Below, piece by piece: positions 24,294-32,654 of a stretch of DNA of 64,000 bases. Under the pieces are notes generated by a model. It had not been told where the DNA came from and searched no databases. It saw nothing but the letters and a program-made list of their open reading frames with translations. Position 1 is the stretch's first letter; every line of letters starts with the position of its first letter. Source of the DNA: CAVUWL01 sp963700105 (lineage in GTDB: Bacteria > Actinomycetota > Thermoleophilia > Solirubrobacterales > 70-9); the NCBI GenBank assembly GCA_963700105.1, contig CAVOWL010000004.1:1240001-1304000 (forward strand), given 5' to 3'. The position numbers and the translations under genes are program-made.

Positions 24294-24980
24294 GTGACGC
24301 GTCGGAAATATGGACAGTCCTGCAGCCTCGCCAGCGCCCTCGATCGCATCGGCGAGCGTTGGTCACTGCTGATAGTCCGCGAGCTGCTACTCGGCCCGCT
24401 GCGCTTCTCGGACCTCGCACGAAGCGTGGGCGGCGCTCCCACTGACGTGCTGACCCGTCGCCTGCGAGACCTCGAAGCCGACGGCATCGTGCGGCGTCGC
24501 GAGCTGGATCCGCCGGCATCGGTTGTCGCTTACGAGCTGACCGATATCGGGCGTGGATTGGAGCGCCCGCTGCTTGAACTGGGGCGCTGGGGGATGAACT
24601 TCTTGGATGTCGACGAGGTGTCCGGCCTCGAACCATCGTGGCTTCCCAATTCGCTCCGGGTCGTCCTGCAGCCCCCCCACGACGTTGCAATGACGGTTCA
24701 ACTCCGCAGCGACGGACACTCCTTCCGACTGCGCATCGAGGATGGGTGGGTCGCCGCGGAGAGGGGTGAGGCGCTCGATCCCGAGCTGACGCTGGTCGGG
24801 CCGCCCGAGGCGGTCCTCGGGGCTCTCGTTCTCGGTGATCCTGCGGCATCCGATGTCGAGATCGAGGGCGACCGCGCAACGCTGGAGACGTTGCGTGCTG
24901 CGGTAGTCCTGCCCGAGCGCCTGCGCGAGGACGCGCAGGCTTTGGCGCAACCCGCCGCCGCTACCGCGCGAATAGCTTGA
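24294..24980 (+). CDS. HxlR family regulator with C-terminal SCP2-like domain
   Basis: The protein is 228 residues. The HxlR winged helix covers about residues 5-95 (CSLASALDRIGERWSLLIVREL, then LRFSDLARSVGGAPTDVLTRRL). The C-terminal about 110 residues resemble the SCP2/sterol-carrier ligand-binding fold often fused to this group (DGWVAAERGEALDPELTLVGPPEAV… pattern). It probably senses a hydrophobic ligand and controls the divergent MMPL transporter. It starts at GTG 24294. Confidence 0.85.
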   Translation: MTRRKYGQSCSLASALDRIGERWSLLIVRELLLGPLRFSDLARSVGGAPTDVLTRRLRDLEADGIVRRRELDPPASVVAYELTDIGRGLERPLLELGRWGMNFLDVDEVSGLEPSWLPNSLRVVLQPPHDVAMTVQLRSDGHSFRLRIEDGWVAAERGEALDPELTLVGPPEAVLGALVLGDPAASDVEIEGDRATLETLRAAVVLPERLREDAQALAQPAAATARIA

Positions 24981-25049
24981 CGATTGGGACCGTCCTCGAT
25001 CGCGGTCTCCGAGTTCGCCGCAGGAGATAAAGCGAAGCGCACAGACACG

Positions 25050-25075
25050 AAAAGGCCCTGTTTCCAGGGCCTTTT
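25050..25075. terminator. Bidirectional terminator hairpin
   Basis: An 11-bp perfect stem AAAAGGCCCTG/CAGGGCCTTTT with a TTTC loop has A and T tracts on both sides. It can end the HxlR transcript on the plus strand and the tRNA-like remnant at 25080-25101 on the minus strand. Confidence 0.8.
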
Positions 25076-25079
25076 CCAA

Positions 25080-25101
25080 TAGCGGGGGCGGGTTTTGAAC
25101 C
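25080..25101 (-). repeat. tRNA-fMet 3'-end remnant (left att-like repeat)
   Basis: TAGCGGGGGCGGG followed by TTTTGAACC matches the complement of the 3' end of the intact tRNA-fMet (51135-51156) with two changes. The first ten bases recur in the same orientation at 26361-26370. Together the repeats bracket vapBC and the decayed recombinase. It is read as an attachment-site copy. Confidence 0.65.
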
Positions 25102-25241
25102 GATATCAGCGACCGCGTATCGCCTTACGCAGAGCCAAATTCTCGATAGTTAATTGCGGCGTCATCATTTCAGCGACCGATTCGCCCCGGTTCGAGCAGG
25201 CGGCTCTCCGACAGTTTCCGTTATTGCCAGGAGCTATAATA

Positions 25242-25511
25242 ATGGAAATGTCAAAGGCGCTGAAGGTGATGGTCTCGATGCCCGACGAGCTGCTTGAGCG
25301 GATCGACCGCGCCGCGGATGAGCGGGGCACGAGCCGCAGTGCCTTCTTACAGGAGGCGGCCCGCCGCGAGCTTGGCTGGCCCGACCCCGCGGCGATCGAC
25401 GCCGCCCTGGAGCGCGGGCGCGCCGCCCTTGCCGGCGCCGGGAGCTTCGAGGCGGCCGAGCTGATCCGCGCCGATCGGGAGGCACGCGATGCCCGTGATC
25501 GACGTCGTTAG
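25242..25511 (+). CDS. VapB-type ribbon-helix-helix antitoxin
   Basis: The protein is 89 residues from ATG 25242, which has AGGAG eight bases upstream. The N-terminal ribbon-helix-helix KVMVSMPDELLERIDRAADE followed by GTSRSAFLQEAARRELG (about residues 8-45) binds DNA as a dimer. The acidic and Ala-rich C-terminus should wrap the toxin. It overlaps the PIN-domain toxin gene by 23 bases, the usual antitoxin-first order, and most likely represses its own operon. An upstream in-frame extension to 25095 runs through the att remnant and is unlikely. Confidence 0.85.
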   Translation: MEMSKALKVMVSMPDELLERIDRAADERGTSRSAFLQEAARRELGWPDPAAIDAALERGRAALAGAGSFEAAELIRADREARDARDRRR

Positions 25512-25959
25512 CGACGCCAACGTCGCCCTTAAGTGGTTCCACGCAGAGGGCGAGGAGGAAGTTGCCGAGGCCCGCGTGCTCCTCGCGGCCCACCGGGCGC
25601 GAACGGTGGCGCTAATCGTCCTTGACCTGACCGCCTATGAGCTTGGCAACGCACTGATGCGCGGCCGGGCCGCGGCCAGCGCCGAGCAGGTGGCCACAGT
25701 GCTAGACGCACTCGCCGTACTCTGCCCAGCGGTTCGGCCGGACCCCGAGGAGTTTCGCCTCGCGACTAGTTTGGCCGTTCACCACGAGCTGACCGTCTAT
25801 GACGCTGTCTACGCCGCGGTCGCGGAGAATCGCAACGCGACGCTGGCGACACTCGATCACCACCTACTGCAAGCGGGCCTTGGCATCCACCCCAGCGAGC
25901 TGGCGGCGAAGCTCGGCGAGCTTGGCGGCGCAGACCCACCAAGGCAGGGGTCAGGATGA
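25489..25959 (+). CDS. VapC-type PIN-domain ribonuclease toxin
   Basis: The 156-residue PIN domain keeps the four acidic positions: Asp in VVSDANVALKWF (about 9), Glu in LTAYELGNAL (about 51), Asp in TVYDAVYAAVA (about 104) and Asp in LATLDHHLL (about 122). It would cut RNA, typically tRNA, when freed from the antitoxin. The stop codon overlaps the start of a decayed serine recombinase (ATGA, 25956-25959). This is the same coupling that links the papain-like gene to the intact recombinase at 49460, so vapBC may be element cargo. Confidence 0.87.
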   Translation: MPVIDVVSDANVALKWFHAEGEEEVAEARVLLAAHRARTVALIVLDLTAYELGNALMRGRAAASAEQVATVLDALAVLCPAVRPDPEEFRLATSLAVHHELTVYDAVYAAVAENRNATLATLDHHLLQAGLGIHPSELAAKLGELGGADPPRQGSG

Positions 25960-26378
25960 GAGTTGCCTTCTACGGACGCGTGTCCACCGATGATGCTCAG
26001 GACCCTTCGTTGTCGATTCCCCGCCAGCTCGGCAAGTGCAACCAGGTGCTCAACCTGATCGGCGAGAAGGGGCGGGGGCAGCTTCCGGGACGTGGAGAGC
26101 GGACACAAAGCGCTGGCCGAGTGCGGAAAAGGCAAAAGCGAAAAGAGCAGCTCGCCCGGTCCCTGACCTCAGTAAGGCCCTGGCCGAAGCGAGCCCCGAG
26201 GTGCAGCGCCAGGTCTTCGAGGCCTTCGACCTGCAGATCGCCTATGACAAAGTCGGCAAGCGGATCGAGCTTTCCGCGACCGTCTCTGATGCAGTCGCCA
26301 ACGCCTTCGAGAACACGAGAGCCCTCCAGAAGGAGGGCTCTATGGTGGTACCGAGAGACATAGCGGGGGCCCGATTCG
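25956..26378 (+). pseudogene. Decayed large serine recombinase
   Basis: The first frame starts at an ATG overlapping the vapC stop and reads RVAFYGRVSTDDAQDPSLSI, the resolvase N-terminus with the catalytic Ser. The middle (catalytic core, recombinase and zinc domains) is gone. A different frame then reads DLSKALAEASPEVQRQVFEA and FDLQIAYDKVGKRIE, like the C-terminal end of the 571-residue recombinase at 49460, followed by the hairpin region and the tRNA-end repeat. An internal deletion plus frameshift explains it. Confidence 0.85.
26361..26378 (-). repeat. tRNA-fMet 3'-end remnant (right att-like repeat)
   Basis: TAGCGGGGGC (26361-26370) then CCGATTCG repeats the start of the tRNA-fMet complement at 51135 and the left copy at 25080. 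After GATTCG the sequence leaves the tRNA and instead matches 1346-1372 in 24 of 27 bases, which suggests recombination within GATTCG. Confidence 0.6.
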
Positions 26379-26487
26379 TCTCTCGCTACCACCCACGGAT
26401 CGTCGCTCAGGTTGCGCTGACTGACCCGCTCTAGCTTCGAAGGTCGCGGCCCGCCACGGAGAAGGTGGCGCCGGCCACAGCGCGGCG

Positions 26488-28686
26488 CTAGAGCAACTCC
26501 GCGAGGCTCGCCGCCGCCCTTGCGGCGCCGTCGACCTCTACGTCGCGATACTCGACTTCGCGACCGATCTCTTCCGCGATCGCCGCGGCGATTTGCTCCG
26601 GCGGGGAATCATCGAAGTCCATGCGGCGACCCGCCCGGTAGCGCTCGAGCCGGTGGTGGACGTGGAAGTTCTGCTCAAAGTGGTGGCGCAGCGGGAAGTA
26701 GAGGAATGGCCGCTTCTGCGCGGTCAGCTCCATCGACGTGGTCAGACCGCCCTGCACCACCGCTAGATCGCATGCTGCCAAGTGCCGATAGAGGTTATGC
26801 ACGTAGGGAACCACCTCGAGCCCGACGTTTGAAGGGAGTGACTCAGGGTCGATCCGAGGGCCGGCGACGACGATCATGCGCAGCTCCGGGACGCGCTCTT
26901 TGGCCGCCGGGAAGGCGGCGATCACCCGCCGCAACAGATCCACCCCCACGCCCGAGCCACCGACGGTAACGATGCACACCTGCTCCGCGTCGCCATAGCC
27001 GAGTTCGCCGCGCAGCATGGTGCGATCGCCGAGGTCGGCGGGGTCAAAGCCCGTCACATAGCCGGTGAAGTCGAAGTTGCGCTCGGTCCAGTCGCGAATC
27101 ATCGGCAGCTGCGGCCCCAGCGAGCCCCCAACGATGTCCTCGGGATTGCCCACGAAAAGTGCCATGTCGCGAACCTCGGGGTGCTGGGCGACGTGGTCGA
27201 CCATGTCGGCGTTGTAGTCGGCGGTTAGATGACTCTCCCGTTCGCCACTGTCCTGCATCGGCAAGAAGCCGACGAAGTCGGTCAACCATGCAAACGGCAC
27301 CCGCTTCTCGCGGGGGTTCTCGTGCAGGTAGTAGTCCAGCTCCCACGCCTCATCCCCAATCCAGAGGTCGTAGCGCTCGTCGCGCGCGACGTCGTGGAAG
27401 AGCATGAAATTGGCGGCGAGGATCTCGTCCATGCGGCGCAGCGCATCGAAAGCGTGCAGATCGTGCTCAGCTGACTCCGACTCGATATGGCGTGACTCGT
27501 TGGCCAAATGCGCACTGGCGGGGTGGATACGCTCGCCCTCTGCCTGAAGCACACGGGTGACCGGGTCCTGGGCGAGCCAATCGATTTGCAGATCGGGGTT
27601 CAGGAGGCGCAGCTCGCGGGCGATCGCGACGTCGCGTTGGGCGTGGCCGAGGCCGATCGGCGAGCAGATATAAAGGGCACGTGGTCGGCCGTCGGGGCGG
27701 TAGATGGTTGGGTCACGCGGCGTGCGCTTCCGTCCGAAGGCGTCCTCGGAGAACTCACGAAGAGCAAGGTTGACCTGAACCGGCTTGCGGGCGTGCGGGA
27801 AGTGGCCGGCGCCGCGGATCACCTCGAGTCGACCGTCGCTGAGGCGAGCCAGCGCGCGGCCGTCGCGGGGCGGCGCGATCTTGTCGTGATCGCCGTGGAT
27901 CACCAGCACTGGGCACTCGAGATCCTGAGCAAGCCCCCGCAGGGTGCGCCGGTCGCGGTTGATCTCACCTGCTGCCGTGGCGATCAGCGTCTCGGGGTCT
28001 GTCTCGAGCGCCCACCCAACCCCGTCCTCGATGCCCTTGGTTGAGTGCGGCTCGGGTAAGCATCTGGAGATGAACCAGTCCGCGAAGTCGGGGTAGTTCT
28101 CCCGCCAGTGGATCGCGTTCATGCGTCCCCACCAGCGGTAGGCCGGCAAGCGGCGGTGAAAGGCATGACGGAAGGTCACCGGATTGAATAGGACCCACTG
28201 CTGCGAGGGGGTGTAGGGAAAAAGCGGTCCGATGAAGGCGGCGCCTGCAACCCGCTCGGGAGCGATCCGGCCCAGTTCCAATACATATTGGGCGCCTTTT
28301 GAGAGGCTGACCATCACCGCCAGCTCGGTCCCAGTCGCATCCATGACGGCGAGGCAGTCGCGGGCAGACTCTGCGGCTCCGTAGCGCCGTGGGTCAAGGC
28401 AACGGTCAGAGCGCCCGTTGCCAAGGCCATCCATCACCAGCACTCGGAAATGGCGGGCGAAGTAGGGGATCTGCATCTTCCAGTGGCGGGAGTGAACCAG
28501 CGACCAGGTCGGGATCAGAAAGACGGTCTCCGCGCCCTCGCCGTAGACCTCGTAGAAGAGCCGAATTCCGTCGCGCTCCACAAAGCCCTCCTCATCGGGG
28601 TAACGAGCGCGGCTCTGCTCGCCGTCGCGACCGATTGAACGGCCCGCTGGCCCAGCTTTGATACTCGTCTCGGTGATCGTGTTCAT
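26488..28686 (-). CDS. Alpha/beta-hydrolase fused to a glycosyltransferase (GT-B)
   Basis: One 732-residue frame holds two enzymes. Residues about 35-315 form an alpha/beta hydrolase with oxyanion region IPTWSLVHS, nucleophile elbow SLSKG, acid HGDHDKIAP and catalytic His GAGHFPHA. Residues about 330-732 form a GT-B glycosyltransferase (UDP-glycosyltransferase/MurG-like) opening with LYICSPIGLGHAQRDVAIA. Its donor-site region reads CIVTVGGSGVG and ACDLAVVQGGLTTSMEL. No stop or frameshift separates the halves. It may glycosylate a hydrophobic aglycone and hydrolyse an ester of the same compound. The start overlaps the TetR stop (ATGA, 28683-28686), and that regulator probably controls it. Confidence 0.85.
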   Translation of the reverse strand: MNTITETSIKAGPAGRSIGRDGEQSRARYPDEEGFVERDGIRLFYEVYGEGAETVFLIPTWSLVHSRHWKMQIPYFARHFRVLVMDGLGNGRSDRCLDPRRYGAAESARDCLAVMDATGTELAVMVSLSKGAQYVLELGRIAPERVAGAAFIGPLFPYTPSQQWVLFNPVTFRHAFHRRLPAYRWWGRMNAIHWRENYPDFADWFISRCLPEPHSTKGIEDGVGWALETDPETLIATAAGEINRDRRTLRGLAQDLECPVLVIHGDHDKIAPPRDGRALARLSDGRLEVIRGAGHFPHARKPVQVNLALREFSEDAFGRKRTPRDPTIYRPDGRPRALYICSPIGLGHAQRDVAIARELRLLNPDLQIDWLAQDPVTRVLQAEGERIHPASAHLANESRHIESESAEHDLHAFDALRRMDEILAANFMLFHDVARDERYDLWIGDEAWELDYYLHENPREKRVPFAWLTDFVGFLPMQDSGERESHLTADYNADMVDHVAQHPEVRDMALFVGNPEDIVGGSLGPQLPMIRDWTERNFDFTGYVTGFDPADLGDRTMLRGELGYGDAEQVCIVTVGGSGVGVDLLRRVIAAFPAAKERVPELRMIVVAGPRIDPESLPSNVGLEVVPYVHNLYRHLAACDLAVVQGGLTTSMELTAQKRPFLYFPLRHHFEQNFHVHHRLERYRAGRRMDFDDSPPEQIAAAIAEEIGREVEYRDVEVDGAARAAASLAELL

Positions 28687-29318
28687 GGCTTTTGCGCCTC
28701 CAGCGAAGTGACCCAGCCATTGATCGCCGCGAGCATCTCGGCGTGACCGCGGTCAAAGCCGAGCAGGCGCTCGAGCAAAAGGCCCTTGTTGAACTGCATC
28801 ACCAACGCCGCCCAGGACTCCGCCGAGAAGCGTCCGCTGTCGAGGTCGTACTCATGGATCGCCTGTTCCAGCGCGTCGCGCAGTAGCGAGCGCCATCTGT
28901 CGCTGACTTCGTGTAGTCGGTCACGCAACTCGGGCTTGTTCCAGGCGAGCGCTTCGAGCTCCGCCCAGACCTTGGGATAGCCCGCGGCGAGATCCTCCTC
29001 GATGTAGGCGACCGCGGTCCGCCACTTCTCGGCGAAGGGAGCCTCCGTCTCGTACATCGCCCGCTGGCGGTCAAGGACGCGGCCTGTGAATCGTTCCAAG
29101 GCCTGTAGCAACAGCTCGTCGACCGAGCCGAAGTAGTAGTGGACGAGACCATGGTTTTGCCCAGCCTCACGGGCGAGTTGTCGAGTTGAGATCCCCGCCG
29201 CGCCCTCCCTGACCAGTAGCCGCTCGGCGGCGTCGAGGAAGGCCTCGACGTTGGCCTCCCTGATCGAGGGCTGGCCATTCACGGCCTCCACGTCCGCGGT
29301 TGCAAGTTTATTAGTCAT
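28683..29318 (-). CDS. TetR family transcriptional regulator
   Basis: The protein is 211 residues from ATG 29318. The TetR domain is at about residues 18-65 with helix-turn-helix GISTRQLAREAGQNHGLVHYYF, and a helical effector domain follows. A 17-bp palindrome (29317-29333) covers the start codon, so the gene is probably leaderless or near-leaderless and shut off by its own product. Its stop overlaps the hydrolase-glycosyltransferase start, so both are one operon. A TTG 33 bases upstream (29351) would extend the protein across the operator and is less likely. Confidence 0.85.
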   Translation of the reverse strand: MTNKLATADVEAVNGQPSIREANVEAFLDAAERLLVREGAAGISTRQLAREAGQNHGLVHYYFGSVDELLLQALERFTGRVLDRQRAMYETEAPFAEKWRTAVAYIEEDLAAGYPKVWAELEALAWNKPELRDRLHEVSDRWRSLLRDALEQAIHEYDLDSGRFSAESWAALVMQFNKGLLLERLLGFDRGHAEMLAAINGWVTSLEAQKP

Positions 29319-29333
29319 TCGACTTAGTCGAAT
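29317..29333. promoter_or_regulatory. Perfect palindromic operator over the TetR start
   Basis: ATTCGACT-T-AGTCGAAT is a perfect 8-1-8 inverted repeat overlapping the ATG of the TetR gene. Occupancy would block both promoter clearance and the start site, a compact autoregulation design. Confidence 0.7.
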
Positions 29334-29536
29334 ATCTAAACACGAAGGCAAGCACCTGTCAACTCCAGCTTTCGACCTCGCCTAGAACTTGTCGCAGGGT
29401 TGGTGGCTGCTCCTTTGAATCAAAGAGGGGACAGCCCTGATGTCTTCAGCTCAACGGCCCGAATGCTGAGACCTGGTGGAGCGAGGGCGGGCGGATTGAG
29501 TTGATGCACCAGTCATGAGTGGAATACGGCGCAGAC

Positions 29537-29842
29537 CTAATCGAGCAGGCCGACTCGGCGCAGGATCGAGACCGAGTCCGAGTAAACGTCCTTGCGTTTG
29601 ATCAGCCCGGCCTCGAAGGGGATCGAGTCAATCCTGTCCCAACTGATCGTCCTACCCGTCGCCGGCGCGAGGAGGTTGCCGCGACGCATCGGGTTGGAGT
29701 GCGTCGCGCTCGCCGTCCTCTCCTGCACGACATGGCCCTCGCGGACGTAGAGCCGCCGCGTTGTGAACTTCATGTCGGGCCAGGTCTCAAAGATCTTCGC
29801 GATGTGATCCCGCACCGCTTCCCCCTTGAGCCGCCTCCGCAC
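29537..29842 (-). CDS. SnoaL/NTF2-like protein, N-terminally truncated
   Basis: The frame gives 101 residues from GTG 29842; a better ribosome site (AAGGGGG) precedes an inner GTG nine codons later. The sequence fits the last two-thirds of a SnoaL-like/NTF2-fold domain: EAVRDHIAKIFETWPDMKFT, a central strand VVQERTASATHSNP and the closing DSVSILRRVGLLD. About 40 N-terminal residues with the first helices are missing, so it may be a truncated gene rather than a working enzyme. Confidence 0.5.
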   Translation of the reverse strand: MRRRLKGEAVRDHIAKIFETWPDMKFTTRRLYVREGHVVQERTASATHSNPMRRGNLLAPATGRTISWDRIDSIPFEAGLIKRKDVYSDSVSILRRVGLLD

Positions 29843-29866
29843 AAAGGCAGGACCTAAGCTTGAGAC

Positions 29867-30853
29867 ATGCGTGGCCGGAGCTGGAGACTTGGAATCGCTG
29901 CCGGCTTGTTCTCATTAGCCGCCATCCTGGTTGCGCTAGGAAGCGTCACTTCCCCGGCCCAGGCGCTCAGGGGGACTCAGTCGTCCGGGAGAACGACTAA
30001 ACCCGGCAAGCCGCTCCCGGCGCCCGATGGGTTCAAGCTTCAATCGAGCAACGGTTACTCGATCGCGGTGATTGGAGCTTTGCCTAGGAACGGACAACGG
30101 GCCGTGATTTTGATGTTGGTGAGTGGGGGTCAGGGCCAGGCTCTGTATACAGCGAAAGCGACCGTCACCGAAAGATCCATCGAATCCAACCTCGGTCGTC
30201 TCGGTCACATCGCGGTCACATTTCAACCATCGGGTAGGGCGACAAGAGAGCGCTCGAGTTGCGAGAAGAAGCGGGTTGCCTTTGGCTCTGGAAGCTACGT
30301 CGGCACCATCGACTTCCATGGCGAGCAGGGCTACACCAGCGTAGAAGCAACCAGAGCAAAGGGAAACATCGAACTCCTTCTGAATCTGGTTTGCCCCGCC
30401 AGGGACTCCTCTGGCACCGGCCCGGGACTGCCAGGGGCAGAACTGACCGTCAAGCCCGCCCAATCGCGATTTGGCCCGTCGATAAGCGTGGTCGAGAACG
30501 ACCCCACTGCCCCGGTCAAGATCGGGGTGAGCGTCAACGAAGAAAGGGAAGGCATTGAAATTTGGAGGGCTACGAATACGACGGCCTCAGCCTCGGCCTT
30601 CAGCTATGACGATCGAATTCAAACTGCAACCGTCAGTCCTCCCCCGCCCTTCTCAGGCGAAGCGGTGTTCAGCCGCACCCACCGACCCGGAAACAGCTGG
30701 CAGGGGAACCTCGCGGTGGATCTCCCCGGACGATCGAATATTCCACTCACGGGGCAGGGCCTCAGCGCCAACTTGATCCGGGCGCGTCAGACGGGGTCAG
30801 AGCCGGTCGGTGCGTTCGCGTTGAAGGTCGATGCCCTTGGATTGCCCCGATAG
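29867..30853 (+). CDS. Secreted hypothetical protein
   Basis: The protein is 328 residues with a signal peptide of about 33 residues (Arg-rich start, hydrophobic core LFSLAAILVALGSV, cleavage near AQA-L). The mature part has no membrane segments and looks beta-rich. It has two Cys, in SSCEKKRVAFGSGSYVG and in LLNLVCPARDSSG. It is probably exported or on the cell surface. No domain is recognised with confidence. It is divergent from the truncated SnoaL-like gene. Confidence 0.6.
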   Translation: MRGRSWRLGIAAGLFSLAAILVALGSVTSPAQALRGTQSSGRTTKPGKPLPAPDGFKLQSSNGYSIAVIGALPRNGQRAVILMLVSGGQGQALYTAKATVTERSIESNLGRLGHIAVTFQPSGRATRERSSCEKKRVAFGSGSYVGTIDFHGEQGYTSVEATRAKGNIELLLNLVCPARDSSGTGPGLPGAELTVKPAQSRFGPSISVVENDPTAPVKIGVSVNEEREGIEIWRATNTTASASAFSYDDRIQTATVSPPPPFSGEAVFSRTHRPGNSWQGNLAVDLPGRSNIPLTGQGLSANLIRARQTGSEPVGAFALKVDALGLPR

Positions 30854-31429
30854 CCGTGTGGCGGTCGTGCGCCAACGACGTGTGAGTCAGTCGGGCCTGA
30901 GGCATGCAGGCGTCTGCCTTGCGGTCGTCCTTGGGACGCTTGTGGGTGCCGAGCCGTCCCTGGGCGCCGAGCTTCCGCCTCAGCCCAATATTCCCCTCGG
31001 CCATGGTCATTTCGGTCTGGACTCATGGTCGGCCAGCGCTCATCGGACACGTGCGCTGGGCAGCACCGGCCCGCAAGGCACACAACAGCCCTGTCTGGAA
31101 GTCGGTGGCAGCTGGCCAACCGAAAAACCGGGTCTATTCGTCGGATCCGGTGTCGGCACCTGCACCCCCGAACCCGGTCGTCTCACCGCTCATGGCCCTC
31201 CCGTATGGGAGGAGGTATCGGCGCCGTCGGTAGAAGGGGCTGAGACAACAATGACGGCGGTCGCGATGGTGTTTGCCCCTGCTAGCCGGATGGTCGTTGT
31301 AGGCGCCGGTTGAATACTGGACCACCTGCGCCGGTCTAAAACCGACCCCCCCGGCGCAGGGCGGGACATGCGTCCGGGGCCGGGTCCTGACCCTCGCTCG
31401 ATCGAATAGATCGAGGCGAGGAGGAGCAG
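30854..31429. other. Intergenic region ending in an IS21-like terminus
   Basis: No gene could be supported between 30854 and 31310; the frames there lack motifs. From about 31311 the sequence TGAATACTGGACCACCTGCG resembles the left end of an IS21-family element. An inverted repeat CCTGCGCCGG (31325-31334) with CCGGCGCAGG (31351-31360) follows. Confidence 0.45.
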
Positions 31430-31735
31430 GTGATCGAGGTGGAGGGATGGGCGGAGATCAGGCGCATGCAACGGGTGGAGCGGCTCTCGATCCGCGAGAT
31501 CCACCGCCGCAGCGGCCTTCATCGCGAAACGATCCGCCGGGCTCTCGCTGAGGATCAACCGCCGCGCTACCGTCGCAAGCCAGCGCCCTCAAAGCTCGAT
31601 CCCTTCAAGGAGGAGATCGAATGCCTCTTGCGCTCGAACCCGCGCATCCCAAACACCCGCATCCGCGAGCTGATCGCGACGGCAACAAATCCGAAAGCCA
31701 GTCTTCGCACGGCGCCAAACCTAACCGCTGATTAG
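31311..31735 (+). mobile_element. IS21-family remnant (left end plus 5' part of istA)
   Basis: The terminus at about 31311 is followed by a GTG start at 31430 with AGGAGGAG upstream. The first about 85 residues are IstA-like: WAEIRRMQRVERLSIREIHR, RSGLHRETIRRALA and PRYRRKPAPSKLDPFKEEIE. The transposase then stops abruptly (after RIRELIA), the catalytic domain and istB are absent, and unrelated sequence follows to a stop at 31735. The element cannot move. Confidence 0.75.
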
Positions 31736-31771
31736 GTCAGCAACCGCCTTCAGCGGCCGCCTAGGAGCTTC

Positions 31772-32116
31772 CTAAAGGGACGAGCTTTCCGCCGGGACAC
31801 GTTCCGCTGTGTGAAAGACGTGCTGGCGTGATGCCGGGGCCAGCAGACACGCCAACACGGCGGCACCGATTGGCACCGAGACAAACCAGACGGAATGAAA
31901 AAAAAGTGGAGCGGCAATCAGGACGAGAGCATTTATGACGACCAAGAACCACCAGACCAATCGGCTCCCTTGCCAGACCCCTACGACTAGCGCGAGGGCA
32001 ATAAGCAGCCCCAGTATCGAACGACCATCGCTGATCACGGTGCCAACAATCGCTGTCCCGATACTGATCGCCCCGTAGGCGCGCAGAGTCCAAGGCGCCG
32101 TTCGGATCGCTGACAT
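31772..32116 (-). CDS. Small integral membrane protein
   Basis: The protein is 114 residues with four closely packed hydrophobic segments: AYGAISIGTAIVGTVI, SILGLLIALALVVGVW, LVWWFLVVINALVLIAAPLF and FVSVPIGAAVLACLLAP. A short hydrophilic tail follows. No family is recognised. It lies between the IS21 remnant and an interrupted gene, in a region rich in broken DNA, but its reading frame is intact. Confidence 0.55.
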   Translation of the reverse strand: MSAIRTAPWTLRAYGAISIGTAIVGTVISDGRSILGLLIALALVVGVWQGSRLVWWFLVVINALVLIAAPLFFHSVWFVSVPIGAAVLACLLAPASRQHVFHTAERVPAESSSL

Positions 32117-32154
32117 AGGCCAGATGTCGGCATCGTCGGGATGCGTCTTGAGTG

Positions 32155-32475
32155 CTATCTGGCTTCCAGCAGTTTCCCCAGCGCCCCTTCGATCTCCTCG
32201 ACGGTCGTGTCTCTAAGCTGCGCTTGGCCGAACAGCGCAGCGGCCCAGCTGATCAGATCGAGTCTCGGCTTGCGCTCCTCGATGTAGCGAGCCAGCCACC
32301 GCCGGGCCAAGGGCTCGAATCGCTTCTGGTCTTTTTTGAGCGATAGACAGGTGAGCCGCAGCGCATCGGCTAACTCAACGTGGGAGAGATTCGTCGCTTA
32401 AAGCCAAGCTGAGGCGAAGTTCCCATTCTCCAAAGCTTTCTCGAAATGCGCGTGATCGCTGCCTGCAACGCCCAT
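32155..32475 (-). pseudogene. Hypothetical gene interrupted by one in-frame stop
   Basis: From ATG 32475 the frame reads GVAGSDHAHFEKALENGNFA, then SAWL and a TAA (32398-32400). It continues in the same frame with NLSHVELADALRLTCLSLKK and on to WLARYIEERKPRLDLISWAA, ending at TAG 32155. The composition is coherent across the stop and looks helical, like small accessory proteins carried by actinobacterial mobile elements. A single nonsense mutation is the simplest explanation. Confidence 0.6.
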
Positions 32476-32654
32476 CGAACAGATGTTCGCATATGCGGCG
32501 TTCTAAGGGCTTGGAAGTTGAAGTCCGGGGGATTGAGCGTAAAGAGGCGTGTTGGAGCGTTAGGAGGGCGCTGAGCGCCGCTTGGGACCAATCTGTTCAC
32601 ATTGGACGTTGATCCCTCCTCCTGCTAGGGTCGCCACCACATGAGGGCCAGAGC

